From: Candidatus Brocadiaceae bacterium | GTDB lineage: Bacteria > Planctomycetota > Brocadiia > Brocadiales > Brocadiaceae | Reading direction: 5' to 3' | NCBI GenBank assembly: GCA_015661205.1 | Contig: JACVXV010000008.1 | Coordinates: forward strand, 1 to 56,626 | Length of the DNA stretch: 56,626 nucleotides | Shown here: in pieces, positions 24,041 through 33,267 of the stretch | Numbering within the stretch: position 1 is the stretch's first letter | How the letters are laid out: each line of letters starts with the position of its first letter | The notes under the pieces: model-generated | Told to the model about the DNA's origin: nothing | The model's database searches: none | Seen by the model: the letters and a program-made list of their open reading frames with translations, nothing else | Made by a program: the position numbers and the translations under genes

Positions 24041-24760
24041 ACGGTACGTGGGAAAAAGTTACCAAAAAAGAACTATTTACGGGATAACGCTATAGTCTTC
24101 ATACTATACTTGAAAACTGCCTAAAATCAATATTATTGGAGGTGGAATATTCCGGTAGCATTCTCAAACTTTCGAGTTGGATTGTTTGACGTTTTTTGGA
24201 GTGCAGTAATCGTGTTACTGCCTGTATTGACATAATCAATACACGCTATATCCCTTTGTGAGTTCAAGCTTGCAGCTTGAACCTGACGGTTTATACGGGG
24301 GATTGCGGTATCGATTGTGCAAGGTGTTATTACCGGAATAAAATTATAGGTTCAGGTTGAAAACCTGGACTCGCGCCGGGTAGTTTTGAACAAGCATTAT
24401 ATGGTTTCGTGCGGGAAAGGGCGGGGAGACGCAGGTACTACGCGTGGATTTGCACGCGTGTTTGCGTCCTTTTATCCGTTACAAAGGCTAGGCTGAAGCC
24501 TAGCCCTACAGGATGCTTCTGGGTGAGAGGATTTTTTTGATGAGGTTTTGCAGTTTTCATGTCGTACTCAGCAATGTCAATCCATTACGGGTGCATTCCC
24601 AAATTTTGGTAAATTTGCATTTTGCCCCGTAGGGATAGATGGAAATAGCCCACCGATTTATCGGTGGGGACAGAGGTACGAATATTTAGCTCCGTAAGGA
24701 CGGTTGACAGCATTGACGTTTCTAGCCGACCGCTCCAGCTTGGAAACGAAAGAATGCTTG
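24041..24760. repeat. gene-free repeat-rich spacer
   Basis: No gene was found on either strand. Hairpins present: GTTCAAGCTTGCAGCTTGAA (from 24261), GGTTCAGGTTGAAAACCTGG (from 24350), CTAGGCTGAAGCCTAGCCCT (ending CTAC at 24508), CCCACCGATTTATCGGTGGG (from 24648) and a GCTCCAGCTTGGAAACGA half (from 24731). Confidence 0.55.
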
Positions 24761-25549
24761 CTAATGCTCGTGCAAATAACCATGCCGATGTTCGTGCTCG
24801 TGAATAAGCGCATCGTGGCGATGGCGGTGCTGGTGAACGAGGTTGTTTTTTAATAACAACTCTGTGTCGGCTAAAATCTCTTTATATCCTCCAACGGCAA
24901 TCGGACGTTTCTCTTCGCTGAAGACAAGCACCCGGTCTGCAACTTCCTGGGCAAGGAAGATGTCGTGCGTTACGATCAGTAACGTCTTTCCCTGGGCTTT
25001 CAAGGTATAGAGGATATTGACAAATTTCGAGGTGCTCCGCGGGTCCAATCCGCTGGTTGGTTCGTCTAACAACAAAATATTTGGGTTCATGGAAAGGATC
25101 GTGGCAATGGCGGCCCTCTTCTTTTCTCCGAAACTGAGGTGGTATGAGGTGCGTGCGCCGTAACCTTCCAGTCCCACCAGAAGCAAGGCCTTTTGTGACG
25201 CGGTAATTATTCCCTCGCTGCTCCATCCCAGGTTTGCAGGGCCGAACGAGACGTCATCCATAACCGTCGGACAAAATAATTGATCGTCAGGGCTCTGGAA
25301 GACCATTCCCATCCCACGCCGTATTTCTTTCAGGTTCGACCTGTTAAGGACTATGCCATTAATTTCAATGCGGCCCGTACCATCCAGGACACCCATAAGA
25401 TTCATAAACAGCGTGGATTTCCCGGTTCCATTGGCGCCGATGATTACCATCGTTTCACCGGCTACCACCTCGAAGTTTACGTCCTTCAGCCCAACGGTTC
25501 CGTCAGGATAGCGGTAATTTAGATTGTGGACTTTTATAATCCTATCCAT
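24761..25549 (-). CDS. cbiO: Cobalt/nickel ECF-type transporter ATP-binding protein with His-rich tail
   Basis: A 262-residue ABC ATPase. Walker A is GANGTGKST, Q-loop VFQSPDDQLF, signature LSFGEKKRAA, Walker B ILLLDEPTSGLD, H-switch VTHD. It powers ECF-type uptake of Co2+ (or Ni2+) with CbiQ, whose gene overlaps it by 16 nt upstream. The last 27 residues are histidine-rich (HQHRHRHDALIHEHEHRHGY), which suggests metal storage or sensing. The substrate-binding CbiM/CbiN genes are not in this window, so the set is incomplete here. Confidence 0.92.
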   Translation of the reverse strand: MDRIIKVHNLNYRYPDGTVGLKDVNFEVVAGETMVIIGANGTGKSTLFMNLMGVLDGTGRIEINGIVLNRSNLKEIRRGMGMVFQSPDDQLFCPTVMDDVSFGPANLGWSSEGIITASQKALLLVGLEGYGARTSYHLSFGEKKRAAIATILSMNPNILLLDEPTSGLDPRSTSKFVNILYTLKAQGKTLLIVTHDIFLAQEVADRVLVFSEEKRPIAVGGYKEILADTELLLKNNLVHQHRHRHDALIHEHEHRHGYLHEH

Positions 25550-26352
25550 ACACGGGCATCAGGTATTTTGATGCATCCTATCTTGTAAATCAAACCCGAC
25601 ACAATGCCGGTTAATAAAATGAAAATGGCTGCGGTAAATAAAAAATCTTTATACGATAGCCTGAAACGTTTTACGCAGGGTATTTCTCCGCTAAAACCTC
25701 TGAGTACCATTGCGCTGTAAATTCTTTCGGCACGCTCAAACGTCCTGATAAACAATCCGCCCACCATGTAGCCTACGACTAAGAACTGTTCCTTGTACCG
25801 GCGTCCAAAGTAACGCATGTCCCTGGCTCGTATCAAACGCCGCGCCTCCTCAATCAGCACGAAGATATAGCGGTACATGAATGAGGTAAGCATGATCAGC
25901 AACCGGGGGGCCCTTAGCATATCCAATCCCTTCAGAAAGTCGGGGAAGGTGGTTGTTGAAGAGGCCAAAACGAACAGCAAAATGGATAAACCCGATTTTA
26001 CCATAACGTTGAGAAACATCCATGCGCCTTCGTAGGTAACCGCGAACTTCCAATAACCAACGTTCAGATATCCCCACACCTGCCCCTCTTTCAGGAATGG
26101 CACAAACAGCGCCATTGCAAGTATGAAAGGGATTAAGACGCACGTCCTTTTAAATATCTGGCCTACGGTTGTTTCTGAAAAAAAAGTCAACGACAGGATC
26201 AGAAGAAAATACAATTCAAAATCTTTATACCGTGTAATGGGGGTGAGTATTATACAAAGAATGATGGCAAGAAATGAAACAATTTTTGCGCGCGGGTCAA
26301 GGTTTTCCACCAAACGGTTAGTCGTTATCATAAGAATTGCAATAACCCGCAT
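25534..26352 (-). CDS. cbiQ: Cobalt ECF transporter T component (CbiQ)
   Basis: A 272-residue membrane protein with about five helices. The family coupling motifs are ARRLIRARDMRYFGRRYK and ERAERIYSAMVLRGFSGE (the A-R-G type motifs that contact the ATPase). It is the transmembrane coupling subunit between the CbiO ATPase and the substrate-binding subunit. Its ATG follows directly after the cbiB stop (26353) and its 3' end overlaps cbiO, so the three genes form a tight operon cbiB-cbiQ-cbiO. An internal start at Met8 (MITTNRLVENLDPRAK) is also reasonable. Confidence 0.92.
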   Translation of the reverse strand: MRVIAILMITTNRLVENLDPRAKIVSFLAIILCIILTPITRYKDFELYFLLILSLTFFSETTVGQIFKRTCVLIPFILAMALFVPFLKEGQVWGYLNVGYWKFAVTYEGAWMFLNVMVKSGLSILLFVLASSTTTFPDFLKGLDMLRAPRLLIMLTSFMYRYIFVLIEEARRLIRARDMRYFGRRYKEQFLVVGYMVGGLFIRTFERAERIYSAMVLRGFSGEIPCVKRFRLSYKDFLFTAAIFILLTGIVSGLIYKIGCIKIPDARVWIGL

Positions 26353-27375
26353 TCATGAGGCAAGGAGCAGCCGCTCCAATGCCATAACAATGCCGATGCC
26401 TCCTGCTAAAAATAGAATTGCCGTTACAAACATAATCTTTACGGCGCCGTTAATTGCGTTCAAGGTTAATTGGTTGTGTGCGTCTCCAATAAACGGTTTT
26501 GCGATAATTTCACCTTGATAGGTGCTTGGTCCGCCTAGTTGAACACCCAGCGCCCCGGCCATGGCGGCCTCAGAAATGCCGCTATTGGGACTTTCGTGCT
26601 TTCTGCCATCCCTGATTGCAATCTTTAAAGACCTGACCGGACTATAACCGCAGAAAAAAGCGGCTACCGGAATTAACAGGGCTGAAATCCTTGCAGGGAG
26701 GTAGTTGGCTACATCGTCCAATCGCGCCGACGCCCAACCGAACCGAAGGTACTTTTCGTCCTTGTGTCCCACCATGGAGTCCATGGTGTTGACAGTCCTA
26801 TACGCCATTGCCGCCGGTGGCCCGCCCATAAAAGCGAAAAACAAGGGAGACAAAACCCCGTCAACGGTACTTTCGGCAACCGTTTCAACACAAGCGCGGA
26901 CGATTTGTTCGTCATTCAAATGAGCCGTATCACGTCCGACGATCTGCGACAATGCCTTTCGTGCGTTTAATAAATCATTTTTCTTGAGGAAATGCATTAC
27001 CTTTTTTGCCTCATCGGCCAGGCTTTTGATAGAAATTGAAAAATAGATGATAATGGCGCCACTGATTGTCTCAAACATGCAACACCATGGTCCCGTTGCT
27101 GACACTATAACGGAGGCCAATAACCAAACAAATCCGGTAGTAATCGTCGTCAACAGCATCCCTGCCGGACGTTCCGGTATGGGCAATCTTCGTAATACGT
27201 GTTCAAGACACTCTATAAACTTTCCAATCAGTCTTACCGGGTGGTAACGCCATTGTGGGTCGCCGATAATATTGTCCAGTATGAAGGCGGCTATAATTTG
27301 AAAATAGAAGTGCGGCGTAGGGCAAAAGGGGGGTAGATTCGGGCAAATGGTCATGAAGATGCAGAAATAAGGCAT
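26353..27375 (-). CDS. cbiB: Adenosylcobinamide-phosphate synthase (CbiB/CobD)
   Basis: A membrane enzyme that attaches (R)-1-amino-2-propanol phosphate to adenosylcobyric acid in cobalamin synthesis. Family marks are AAFILDNIIGDPQWRYHPVR near the N-terminus, then IVGRDTAHLNDEQIVRACVE, ESTVDGVLSPLFFAFMGGPP, the MDSMVGHKDEKYLRFGWASA segment and SPNSGISEAAMAGALGVQLG. The frame stays open further upstream (to 27435), but that part overlaps a GTAG-headed repeat (27407-27436). The ATG at 27375 is therefore chosen; the family's usual start would lie still closer to the AAFILD segment. It heads the cbiB-cbiQ-cbiO string. No cobalamin riboswitch could be recognised upstream. Confidence 0.9.
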   Translation of the reverse strand: MPYFCIFMTICPNLPPFCPTPHFYFQIIAAFILDNIIGDPQWRYHPVRLIGKFIECLEHVLRRLPIPERPAGMLLTTITTGFVWLLASVIVSATGPWCCMFETISGAIIIYFSISIKSLADEAKKVMHFLKKNDLLNARKALSQIVGRDTAHLNDEQIVRACVETVAESTVDGVLSPLFFAFMGGPPAAMAYRTVNTMDSMVGHKDEKYLRFGWASARLDDVANYLPARISALLIPVAAFFCGYSPVRSLKIAIRDGRKHESPNSGISEAAMAGALGVQLGGPSTYQGEIIAKPFIGDAHNQLTLNAINGAVKIMFVTAILFLAGGIGIVMALERLLLAS

Positions 27376-27406
27376 TGCGTTGTTTGATGGTAAAAACGGG
27401 TTTACT

Positions 27407-27560
27407 GTAGGGTGGATTAAGCGAAGCGTATCCACCAGATTATGATTTTTCCTTATTCCCCTTAATTGGTCTTCGGCAACTTTTTTATGCTCACACGTGG
27501 GGACACGGGCACCGTGTCCCTACATAAACTCGTTCCCAAGCCGGAGCTTGGGAACGAGAT
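27407..27560. repeat. GTAG-headed and GTTCCCAAGC-type hairpins between cbiB and dnaK
   Basis: GTAGGGTGGATTAAGCGAAG (from 27407) is followed by the GTGGGGACACGGG / ACCGTGTCCCTAC hairpin (27497-27523, same as 5877-5903). Then comes CTCGTTCCCAAGCCGGAGCT (27529 onward). The block probably holds the 3' end of the dnaK transcript. Confidence 0.65.
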
Positions 27561-27574
27561 GAACTGCTTCTACC

Positions 27575-29440
27575 TTAATTTTTCACTTCATAATCCGCGT
27601 CGATGATATCATCGTCACCGCCGCCTTCTCTTTTTTTCTCTTTTTGGCTGCCTTCATTTCCCGGCGGAGGCTGTTGTTGTTCGCCTTTTGGGGCGTTATT
27701 CTGATACATTTTTGCGCTGACTTCATGCAGTAAATTGGAAAGAGCTTCCATCTTTTGCTGCATATCCTTTTCGTCTTCAGTTTTTGTGGACTCTCTTAAG
27801 TCCTTAATGGCAGATTCAATTTTTTGCTTTTGTCTGGCGTCTATTTTATCGCCCATGTCTTTTAAGGACTTTTCAGCGCTGTAGGCCAGGTTGTCCGCCT
27901 TGTTTTTCGTTTCAATCTTTTCTTTAGTTCGTTTGTCCTGATCGGAGTATTCCTGAGCCTGTTTTACCATGCGGTCGATTTCATCCTTGTTCAATTTCGT
28001 CGAGGCCGTAATGGTAATCTTCTGTTCGTTACCGGTTCCCAGGTCTTTTGCATGGACGTTGATAATACCGTTTGCATCTATATCGAAAGACACCTCAATC
28101 TGCGGAACGCCTCTTTGCGCAGGCGGTACCCCCGCGAGATGAAATCTTCCGAGGGTGACGTTGTCTCTTGCCAATGACCGCTCACCCTGCGCGATGTGGA
28201 TTTCAACACTTGTCTGATTATCTTCCGCAGTTGTGAATACCTGGCTTTTCTTGGTCGGGATGGTTGTGTTTCTATCTATGAGTTTGGTAAACACGCCGCC
28301 AAGGGTTTCAATGCCAAGCGACAGGGGGGTTACGTCAAGGAGTACAAGGTCTTTGACCTCGCCGGACAGAACACCCGCCTGGATCGCAGCGCCCATTGCT
28401 ACGCATTCCATCGGGTCAATTCCGCGTTCAATCTTTTTCCCGACGTAATCCTCCACGAATTTCTGAACGATGGGCATTCTTGTCGGACCGCCGACAAGGA
28501 TGACCTTGTGGATGTCGTTCGGAGTGAGTTTGGCGTCTTTCATTGCCTGCTCGACCGATTGGCCGCATCGGTTTACAATAGAAGAAACCAACTGCTCCAG
28601 CTTTGCCCTCGTGATTGCGTGGGTAAAGTGTTTCGGGCCGGAAGCATCGGCAGTTAAAAACGGAAGATTGATGTCGGTGGTCAACGTCGTAGAAAGCTCT
28701 ATTTTGGCCTTCTCCGCTGCCTCACGCAGTCTTTGCATGGCCATTTTGTCATTCTTTATATCAATGCCGTATTCTTTCTTGAACTCGGCGACCAGATAAT
28801 CGACGATTGAATTATCCATGTCCGTTCCGCCCAATTGGGTATCACCGCTCGTAGAAACAACCTCGAATACGCCCTGGCCAAAGTCCATAATCGTGCAATC
28901 CAAAGTTCCGCCGCCCAAGTCAAACACCAGGATTTTCTGCGATTCTTCAACCTTGTCCAATCCGTAGGCCAATGACGCGGCTGTTGGTTCGTTAATGATA
29001 CGTACCACGTCCAGCCCCGCGATGGTGCCGGCGTCCTTTGTCGCTTGCCGCTGATTATCGTTAAAATAAGCCGGTACGGTAATTACCACCTTTTCAACGC
29101 GCTCACCGAGAAAGGCCTCTGCGTCCTGCTTGATTTTCTGCAGGATAAACGACGAGATTTGTTGTGGGGTAAAGGACTTGCCGCGAACGTTTACTTTATA
29201 ATCCGCTCCCATTTTCCTCTTAATTGCGTAGATGGTGCCTTCCGTATTGCTGACTGCTTGCCTTCTGGCAGGCTCCCCGACCAGTTTTTCCCCATCCTTC
29301 GTAAAAGCAACGTAAGAAGGAAATGCCTTTCCGCCAACGGTTGCTCCTTCAGCGCTTGGAATAATCGTGGGTTTTCCCCCGATCAAAACTGCGGCGGCTG
29401 AGTTGCTTGTTCCCAGGTCTATCCCAATAATTTTTGCCAT
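27575..29440 (-). CDS. dnaK: Molecular chaperone DnaK (Hsp70)
   Basis: A 621-residue Hsp70. The N-terminal ATPase starts with [15 protein letters not shown]; phosphate motifs are [16 protein letters not shown] and [15 protein letters not shown] substrate-binding domain ([34 protein letters not shown]) and helical lid follow, ending in a Gln/Pro/Gly-rich linker and [13 protein letters not shown]. It folds and refolds cytosolic proteins with DnaJ and GrpE. Slightly shorter than the usual 635-640. Start is ATG with AAGGAG 8 nt upstream. grpE lies 3 nt upstream on the same strand; no dnaJ follows. Confidence 0.98.
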   Translation of the reverse strand: MAKIIGIDLGTSNSAAAVLIGGKPTIIPSAEGATVGGKAFPSYVAFTKDGEKLVGEPARRQAVSNTEGTIYAIKRKMGADYKVNVRGKSFTPQQISSFILQKIKQDAEAFLGERVEKVVITVPAYFNDNQRQATKDAGTIAGLDVVRIINEPTAASLAYGLDKVEESQKILVFDLGGGTLDCTIMDFGQGVFEVVSTSGDTQLGGTDMDNSIVDYLVAEFKKEYGIDIKNDKMAMQRLREAAEKAKIELSTTLTTDINLPFLTADASGPKHFTHAITRAKLEQLVSSIVNRCGQSVEQAMKDAKLTPNDIHKVILVGGPTRMPIVQKFVEDYVGKKIERGIDPMECVAMGAAIQAGVLSGEVKDLVLLDVTPLSLGIETLGGVFTKLIDRNTTIPTKKSQVFTTAEDNQTSVEIHIAQGERSLARDNVTLGRFHLAGVPPAQRGVPQIEVSFDIDANGIINVHAKDLGTGNEQKITITASTKLNKDEIDRMVKQAQEYSDQDKRTKEKIETKNKADNLAYSAEKSLKDMGDKIDARQKQKIESAIKDLRESTKTEDEKDMQQKMEALSNLLHEVSAKMYQNNAPKGEQQQPPPGNEGSQKEKKREGGGDDDIIDADYEVKN

Positions 29441-29443
29441 ATA

Positions 29444-30052
29444 TTAATCTCCTTTTTCCTCTTTTGTCTTTTCCAGATTCTGAATGTCTTCTTGTGTAGA
29501 TTTCTGTGAAACAACCACCTTCGAAGTTCTGATTACAAACGAATTTAATAAATAACCTTTTTGTATTTCTTCCAGGACGGTATCTTCCGGCAATTCATCA
29601 TTAACCTTTTGCATGAAGACCTCGTGCTTGTAGACGTCCAATGGCAGGCCTATGGAAGGTATCGGCTCCAGCCCCTCCGATTTTAAAATGCGGGAAAATT
29701 CTTTATAAATCATCTTGACGCCATCAACGAATTCATTATTCGCCGCGTCTTTTACCGATGATATCGCCTTTTCAAGGCTCTCGTACACGTCCAGCAGTTT
29801 CCTGATGAGCGAGTTTGTTGCCGTGCGTTCCACGTCCTGCCTTTCCTTGATAATCCTTTTCTGATAATTATCAAAATCAGCAGCCAATCGTTGCTTCGAA
29901 TCTTGAATTTCACTGAGCTTCTTTTTGCAGGTATCCAATTCCTGTTTCAGGGATTGAATTACGGTTTGCTGCTCGGCTACCGGCGCCTCAAAGGGCTGTA
30001 CTACTTCCACGTTATCTGATATATCGATAATTTTTTCTTCTTCGCCTGACAT
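29444..30052 (-). CDS. grpE: Nucleotide exchange factor GrpE
   Basis: A 202-residue protein: acidic N-terminus, long coiled coil (about 30-100, QKRIIKERQDVERTATNSLI), then the GrpE beta domain (VDGVKMIYKEFSRILKSEGL, VYKHEVFMQKVNDELPEDTV, GYLLNSFVIRTSKVVVSQ). GrpE opens the DnaK nucleotide pocket and releases ADP. It is immediately upstream of dnaK, and the two are surely co-transcribed. Codon 1 is ATG. No CIRCE element is seen upstream; a sigma-70-like promoter is. Confidence 0.95.
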   Translation of the reverse strand: MSGEEEKIIDISDNVEVVQPFEAPVAEQQTVIQSLKQELDTCKKKLSEIQDSKQRLAADFDNYQKRIIKERQDVERTATNSLIRKLLDVYESLEKAISSVKDAANNEFVDGVKMIYKEFSRILKSEGLEPIPSIGLPLDVYKHEVFMQKVNDELPEDTVLEEIQKGYLLNSFVIRTSKVVVSQKSTQEDIQNLEKTKEEKGD

Positions 30053-30097
30053 GTTTGACTAACCCTGTACCATCTTTTCGTAAAATTTTACTTTCCC

Positions 30098-30126
30098 AAT
30101 ATATATAAATCTTAATTGTAGCACAA
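30098..30126 (-). promoter_or_regulatory. candidate grpE-dnaK promoter
   Basis: On the minus strand, TTGTGC (complement of 30121-30126) and TATATT (complement of 30098-30103) are 17 bp apart, about 45 nt before the grpE ATG. There is no HrcA/CIRCE inverted repeat nearby, so heat control would need another mechanism. Confidence 0.45.
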
Positions 30127-30375
30127 GTATGAAAAAAGGCAAGGTTTCAATTAAAAAGTGCGAAAGGGGGGGGCATTTCCAATGCCATTGCCGACCATGA
30201 AGATCGGCGCTACAAATGCCGTCGCCGTAGGCGACATGAATTCTTCAACGATCGGTCTGCATTCAACACACAGGCAGATGATTGGCCTGGTTATGATGAA
30301 TCCTGTAATGCCTACTTTTTTATCTTTTTACCCATAGATTCCCCCGAAGAGCCGAAAATTTGATATTTGGCAAAC
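30127..30375. repeat. spacer with a partial GTAG/CTAC repeat
   Basis: No gene. The segment AATGCCATTGCCGACCATGA to GATCGGCGCTAC (30181-30213) is the right half of the two-hairpin unit seen complete at 10759-10828 and 52993-53064. It is followed by the GTCGCCGTAGGCGAC hairpin. Confidence 0.5.
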
Positions 30376-30762
30376 CTAGTATAATATCTGTTTTACTTGG
30401 TTTATAACCTTTTCCGCAATTGCGATTCCTTTATTACAAATTTCTTCATTCGGTTCAAAATAAGGCAAGGCGCTTGCGAGCGGATACTTGGAGGGCAAGT
30501 ATATTGTGTCTAAATAATCACAGTCATCATCAGATAAGTCAATTTTGATACCATTCTCATCAAGAATGTTCTTTAATTCAAAAATTCTGTGAGATTTTTT
30601 TAATCCTAAAGCATGCTCTATTAAGAGAGCTTTCATGGATTTCTCTACCGTTTGTTGGATATTTTGTAGGCATGGATTAAAGAGTGTGCTTTCTAATAAA
30701 ATTTTAGCGGATTTCAAATTCTCTATGGAGTAGCATAACCAGGCTTTCGTCTCATCTTTCAT
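30376..30762 (-). CDS. HEPN-domain protein of an MNT/HEPN toxin-antitoxin pair
   Basis: About 128 residues from ATG 30760-30762, which overlaps the MNT gene's end by 11 nt. It has the all-helical HEPN layout: KAWLCYSIENLKSAKILLES, CLQNIQQTVEKSMKALLIEH, then KKSHRIFELKNIL and a C-terminal helix. HEPN partners of MinDNTs are usually RNases or their modified targets; here the R-x4-6-H motif is not clear, so nuclease activity is uncertain. A longer frame (to 30816) runs through the MNT gene and is not preferred. Confidence 0.78.
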   Translation of the reverse strand: MKDETKAWLCYSIENLKSAKILLESTLFNPCLQNIQQTVEKSMKALLIEHALGLKKSHRIFELKNILDENGIKIDLSDDDCDYLDTIYLPSKYPLASALPYFEPNEEICNKGIAIAEKVINQVKQILY

Positions 30763-31054
30763 AAATGAGTTCACCTGCTTTAATCTGCGTAAGAAAAAAG
30801 TTATTTGGCGCTTCATGCCGAATGGGAATAATCTCTACAGGAATGATTCTGGAGATATTTCGAGTCAACCTTCTATACCGCATCGCCAAGTCAACGTATG
30901 TCTCATTGCTATCTTGAAAAATAGCAACATCAACATCGTTTGGTTCCTCTGAGACCAGGAATGAACCAAAAACAATTATCTTGCGGATTTCCTTCTCCGA
31001 CATTAACGAGTCCCTTAAGTCCTTCTTTATCCTATCTTTTGATTTCTTTAACAT
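30752..31054 (-). CDS. Minimal nucleotidyltransferase (MNT) of an MNT/HEPN pair
   Basis: A 100-residue protein with the Pol-beta nucleotidyltransferase core IIVFGSFLVSEEPNDVDVAI (GSx..DxD). Family members AMPylate or otherwise silence the HEPN partner. The ATG at 31052-31054 is chosen because GAGAGG lies 9 nt upstream; an outer start (31096) would add 14 residues. Its stop overlaps the HEPN start, so the pair is translationally coupled. The spacing E-x-D replaces the classical GSxARG loop, but both aspartates (DVD) are present. Confidence 0.8.
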   Translation of the reverse strand: MLKKSKDRIKKDLRDSLMSEKEIRKIIVFGSFLVSEEPNDVDVAIFQDSNETYVDLAMRYRRLTRNISRIIPVEIIPIRHEAPNNFFLTQIKAGELIYER

Positions 31055-31126
31055 ATGTTTTTTCCTCTCTATATTATAAGTTAAAACAACTTTCAATCTA
31101 AACGGATATGAGCGTTACGTGTTAGG

Positions 31127-31822
31127 CTACATTCCGCCGCTTCTTAATATCCTGGAAAGTGTTGCAACGTGTGGTGGTGATATGGTGGTTTGCTGCAGAC
31201 CCAGTACCGTTGATTCTATATCGTAAGAAACCCTTTTAATTTCAATGCGCCCGTCTTCCCATACCGCGTATGAAGCCAGCGGTATGCCGTCGCGGGGCTG
31301 TCCAACGCTGCCGGGATTTATATAGGTGATGCCGTTAATCTCGCGCACCATCGGTAAATGGGTGTGGCCGAGAAAGACAACGTCGGCGGTAATGCCTTTT
31401 GATTCCGTGATAAATTCCGCGTCTTTAACGTTGGGTCTAAGATATTTATGGAGATCGCCGCTGGGTGAGGCATGTGAGAACAAAAACCTTTTCTCTGCTA
31501 CCTGGTGATTCAATGTTAACGGCAAGTTACCAAGAAAGTTTTTTTCATCGTTGTTCAGTGTAGCAATAGTAAACGCCTTGCCGTCATTGCTGAGTTCCGT
31601 ATATTTTTCAGAACAGCCACATCCCAGGTTTTTACCAATAGCGTTATCATGGTTTCCCCGAACGATTTTATCGGTCATGCCCCGGATCTTTTTAATGCAC
31701 TCGCCGGGGTAAGGGCCGTAGTTGACCATATCTCCCAAACAAAAGACCATATCTGCATCTTCCCGTATGGCATTTAATGCGGCGAGATTACCATGGATAT
31801 CGGATAGTACCAGTATTTTCAT
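31127..31822 (-). CDS. Calcineurin-like metallophosphoesterase (YfcE/MJ0936 type)
   Basis: A 231-residue phosphoesterase with all five metal motifs: LSDIHGN, LGDMVNYGP, RGNHD, FSHASP and GHTHLP. It ends its core with YINPGSVGQPRDGIP. It hydrolyses phosphodiesters or phosphomonoesters with two divalent metals; the natural substrate is unknown. The protein is cytoplasmic (no signal). It stands alone, between the MNT/HEPN pair and a repeat block. Confidence 0.9.
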   Translation of the reverse strand: MKILVLSDIHGNLAALNAIREDADMVFCLGDMVNYGPYPGECIKKIRGMTDKIVRGNHDNAIGKNLGCGCSEKYTELSNDGKAFTIATLNNDEKNFLGNLPLTLNHQVAEKRFLFSHASPSGDLHKYLRPNVKDAEFITESKGITADVVFLGHTHLPMVREINGITYINPGSVGQPRDGIPLASYAVWEDGRIEIKRVSYDIESTVLGLQQTTISPPHVATLSRILRSGGM

Positions 31823-32055
31823 GCAGGGTTCCGTTTCAAGCCGTTCTTACCGGGACGAATAATTTACTGAAATTTAATTGTATAGAAATTTTAGAGTCGA
31901 GGCACGGCACCCGCGTCCCCGTGGGGAAAAATAGTGACCGTGCACTTCATTTAACGTATAGGAATTTCAAAGTTGTAGAACGAAGCGATTGCTTCGTTAT
32001 GGGCGAAGTGGCACTTCGCCCTACTATAGAAAAAGTCGCCGAAGGCATAATGTTG
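31823..32055. repeat. GTAG...CTAC unit with spacer modules
   Basis: A GTAG-headed unit at 31974-32024 (GAACGAAGCGATTGCTTCGT, then GGCGAAGTGGCACTTCGCCC) is preceded by ATTTAACGTATAGGAATTTC (31950-31969). It is followed by GTCGCCGAAGGC (32035-32046). It is the cleanest single example of the modular arrangement in this window. Confidence 0.7.
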
Positions 32056-33243
32056 TTAGCTTATACATTCCATCTCAGTATTATAACTATCGGCGCTTAA
32101 ATCTATCTCAAAGGGCATAATTTTTTTCTTGTTATTATCGTAAAGAAGCCTTACCTTGGGTTTGGATATTTCAAATCTGTTCAAAGAGGCCACAATTCCC
32201 GAAAAATCCCGGTACCTGCCATTTATTATCATTACCTCACAACCGATCGGATACTTAGGCACAATCTGCAAGAAGCAATCTACTAACTCCTTGTTAAATT
32301 GAGACACGGCGCCTACCCTAACCAATTCGTGCGCCAGGTCGGGACGCAGGGCTGCGCGAAATGGCCTGTCAGATATGCAGGCGTCATAGTAATCCGCTAT
32401 GGCGGCAATTTCCGCAATGGTAATCATTTTTTCCTCATCCATGTAAATGAGGTCACCTTTATCAATTTTATTGGTGCCTCTCAATCCCCTGGGATAGCCG
32501 TTGCCGTCCTGCCGTTCGTGGTGTTGGTAAGCGATATGTGCGGAAGCTGCGCCTATGGTCTCTATGTCCTTAAGCAACTCATATCCATAGTTAGTGTGAA
32601 GTTTTATTTGCTCAAATTCTAATTGTGTTAATTTGTCTGATTTATTGATAAGGTTTTCATCGATAAAGATATATCCAATGTCGTGAAGAAACACACCGAT
32701 GGCGATTTGTTTCAATTTTTCAACGCTCAGATTCAACCTTTTGCCCATAAGTAACGCCATAATGGCTGCATCAATGGAATGTTCAAAAAGGTAGTTATCA
32801 AAACTCTTAATCGAATGCAAACCGGACAAGACCTCCTGATTTAAAAGTTCGTCAACAAAGGGACCTATATTCTCACACAATTTTCTAAAATAAGGATTGT
32901 CGTGAAATGATCTTTTAAACTTAGAGGTGTTAATGTTCCTCATAACGGCGTCGGTCGCATCCGCCTCTATTTCTTCTAAGATGGACTTGGTCATAGAATA
33001 GGTGTTGAATATGTTCTTTGTGGCCATAATTCGAATCTTATCGGATATGGGGTCATTAATAACGATATTTTCCGATTCTTTGTCCTCAATGTAAATCTTC
33101 AAGAAACCCCTGCCTTTTAACTGGGTTATATATCGATGCTCAAGGATTACCCCTTTGTTTAACAATACCTCGAAATTACTGCCGTATATTGTTTTTGCGA
33201 GTTCCATACCCGGCAAAGCGTTGTTTATATTAATTCTGCGCAT
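32056..33243 (-). CDS. HD-GYP domain protein, tandem copy 1 of 3 (most divergent)
   Basis: A 395-residue predicted c-di-GMP phosphodiesterase. An N-terminal DUF3391-like domain (about 1-60, NNALPGMELAKTIYGSNFEV) and a helical linker precede an HD-GYP domain (about 150-335). The motif HHERQDGNGYPRGLRG is intact, but HDIGK reads HDIGY and the next helix has HTNYGYELL. A beta-rich C-terminal domain (YPIGCEVMIINGRYRDFSG) resembles those of its neighbours. HD-GYP enzymes hydrolyse c-di-GMP to pGpG or GMP. Loss of the Lys after HDIG could lower activity. It is the last of three tandem copies, 24 nt after copy 2, and is probably co-transcribed. Confidence 0.85.
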   Translation of the reverse strand: MRRININNALPGMELAKTIYGSNFEVLLNKGVILEHRYITQLKGRGFLKIYIEDKESENIVINDPISDKIRIMATKNIFNTYSMTKSILEEIEADATDAVMRNINTSKFKRSFHDNPYFRKLCENIGPFVDELLNQEVLSGLHSIKSFDNYLFEHSIDAAIMALLMGKRLNLSVEKLKQIAIGVFLHDIGYIFIDENLINKSDKLTQLEFEQIKLHTNYGYELLKDIETIGAASAHIAYQHHERQDGNGYPRGLRGTNKIDKGDLIYMDEEKMITIAEIAAIADYYDACISDRPFRAALRPDLAHELVRVGAVSQFNKELVDCFLQIVPKYPIGCEVMIINGRYRDFSGIVASLNRFEISKPKVRLLYDNNKKKIMPFEIDLSADSYNTEMECIS

Positions 33244-33267
33244 AAATGCATTATCGTTGCTTCGACC

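Noticed and set aside
27376-27574. Cobalamin riboswitch upstream of cbiB
   Set aside because: No B12-box-like conserved core was recognisable; the region is filled by repeats.
30053-30130. CIRCE element upstream of grpE
   Set aside because: No TTAGCACTC-N9-GAGTGCTAA inverted repeat is present.
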